Origin: Acidilobaceae archaeon
Lineage (GTDB): Archaea; Thermoproteota; Thermoprotei_A; Sulfolobales; Acidilobaceae
Assembly: GCA_026985435.1 (NCBI GenBank)
Contig: JALSQL010000040.1
Span: 1 to 14,180, forward strand
Length of the DNA: 14,180 nt
Direction of reading: 5' to 3'
Shown here one piece after another: positions 13,115 to 14,180 of this stretch. Numbering within the stretch: position 1 is the first letter of the stretch; each line of letters starts with the position of its first letter. Both the position numbers and the translations under genes were made by a program. The notes below the pieces were generated by a model. It ran no database searches. It was not told where the DNA came from and was given only the letters and a program-made list of their open reading frames with translations.

Positions 13115-14180
13115 GGCTCACCACCCGCGACTACCACGGGGGCTCCGGGGTTCAGTGCGGCCCACGCTACCGAGAGGGCCATGGCGTGCCTGCCGAGGGT
13201 CACGGCCACGTGGTTGCCCGTCCTCAGGTTTGCGAGGGCCTGCGCGAGCCCCGCCTCGCCCGGTATCTCCACCAGCATCTGGCTCTCGCACTGCCTCCCC
13301 CTCCACGGTGCCCCCTCCGCGACCACGCCCTCGCCCACGACTAGAACGTCGCCGGCCCAGCCGGCCTGCGCCACCGTGACGCCCACCCCCCGGGGGAACC
13401 AGACGGCCAGCGTGGGGCTCCGCCGGGTGAGCACGTGGCTCTCGACCGAGTGGGCCACCCCCATGGTGGGGGGCGCCCCGCAGTGCGCCGCCAGCAGCCT
13501 CCCACCCCTGATCCAGGCGGTGTTAGCGAGGAACCCCGGCCTCCCCGCGGCCGCCTGGGAGAGGTGGAGCGCCAGCGTCGCGGCGACGTCGCCCTCGCAG
13601 CCCACAGTCAGGCCCTCCACGTTGAGGAGGGCCATGGCGAGGCAGGCGTTCGAGCCCGCCTCCCCCATGAAGCTCGGGCAGGAGGGTGCCACGGCGTCTA
13701 GGGCGTAGTCGCTGGCCAGCTCCCTCAGGGCGTGGTAGACCCTCAGTGCGTCCCTCAGGGCGGCCGGGTCGGGGGAGACGCGCAGGGCCGCCCCGAGGAG
13801 GCCCCGGGGCGGAGGGGGCGGCTCCCTGGGGAGCCTGGAGAGGAGCTCCCCCGCTGGTATCCTGGCTAGGGCCACGCCGAGCGAGCGCGCGAGCTGGGAG
13901 GCGTCGTGCACCACCCACGCTGGCGGCTCGCCTACCACGCCCAGCCTCGACCCCGACACCACCGCGGCCGCCGCCAGGCCCCTCAGGGTCGATCCGAGCC
14001 TCTCGAGCGTGCCCGGGTCCCCCACGCCGAGGGGGCCCAGCGGCACCGGGGGGACCCCGGAGCGTATGAGCTCGTAGCGCGCCTCGGCCAGGCTGGCGGT
14101 GCTGTTCGCCGCGGGGTGGGACGCCGCTGCGATGTGGAGCCCCGGGGGCGCCTCCTCGACCAGGCTGAGGAGGGCGGCCT
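13105..14180 (-). CDS. L-fucose/L-arabinose isomerase-like protein (5' end beyond right edge)
   Basis: Visible as 357 codons in one frame to the window edge; the N-terminus is missing. The C-terminal half carries the blocks of the L-fucose isomerase-like family (COG2407 type): APSCPSFMGEAGSNACLAMA, LNVEGLTVGCEGDVAATLA, and LLAAHCGAPPTMG. In this family Glu (GEAG), Asp (CEGD) and His (AHCG) are the metal ligands of the aldose-ketose isomerase site; all three are present. Starts inside the window (GTG 14046) are not credible because the frame continues upstream with good sequence (SHPAANSTASLAEARYELIR), which lies at 14049-14120. Many archaeal relatives have no proven sugar substrate, so the reaction is a family-based guess. 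It overlaps the RNase Z-like gene, suggesting one operon. Confidence 0.85.
   Translation of the reverse strand, partial: AALLSLVEEAPPGLHIAAASHPAANSTASLAEARYELIRSGVPPVPLGPLGVGDPGTLERLGSTLRGLAAAAVVSGSRLGVVGEPPAWVVHDASQLARSLGVALARIPAGELLSRLPREPPPPPRGLLGAALRVSPDPAALRDALRVYHALRELASDYALDAVAPSCPSFMGEAGSNACLAMALLNVEGLTVGCEGDVAATLALHLSQAAAGRPGFLANTAWIRGGRLLAAHCGAPPTMGVAHSVESHVLTRRSPTLAVWFPRGVGVTVAQAGWAGDVLVVGEGVVAEGAPWRGRQCESQMLVEIPGEAGLAQALANLRTGNHVAVTLGRHAMALSVAWAALNPGAPVVVAGGEPWL

Noticed and set aside
1..14180. CRISPR array, tRNA or rRNA
   Set aside because: I saw no regularly spaced repeats, cloverleaf or rRNA sequence; this was by eye, so a tRNAscan-type search would settle it.

Overview
The window looks like a piece of a hyperthermophilic crenarchaeal chromosome (Desulfurococcales/Pyrodictiaceae-like; inferred, not proven). 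Reasons: compact high-GC genes, heavy use of AGG for Arg and ATA for Ile, frequent GTG and TTG starts, GGAGG/GGTGAT ribosome sites mixed with short leaders, archaeal TATA boxes, and no bacterial -35/-10 promoters.

Layout. (1) 1-669, minus: the start of a membrane-anchored protein of unknown function, running off the left edge. (2) 1070-3787, plus: a tight three-gene operon of two zinc-ribbon proteins and a HerA/FtsK-like P-loop ATPase, which itself carries an N-terminal zinc ribbon, a winged helix and a restriction-endonuclease-like C-terminal domain. (3) 3438-6995, minus: a very large protein (about 1,050-1,185 residues) with no recognised domain. Its 3' end overlaps the ATPase gene tail-to-tail by 350 bp. 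(4) 7176-10688, plus: divergent from the large gene, a 598-aa unrecognised protein and a roughly 8-TM membrane protein, nearly abutting. (5) 10689-10996: an AT-rich intergenic island with a 32-bp inverted repeat whose two arms each sit beside an outward-facing TATA box. (6) 10997-11308: a small helical protein. (7) 11479-14180, minus: housekeeping-like genes, namely a secreted GH114/TM1410-like TIM-barrel protein, an RNase Z-like metallo-beta-lactamase protein, and an L-fucose-isomerase-like protein cut by the right edge. The last two overlap by 10 bp.

The best candidate for an undescribed system is 1.07-10.7 kb. The zinc-ribbon/ATPase/nuclease-like operon has the make-up of a DNA-handling machine. 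The divergent block beside it (giant protein, 598-aa protein, polytopic membrane protein) has no recognisable function but a compact, co-regulated layout, with a promoter whose TATA box is bracketed by direct repeats. Whether the two blocks work together is inference from adjacency only.
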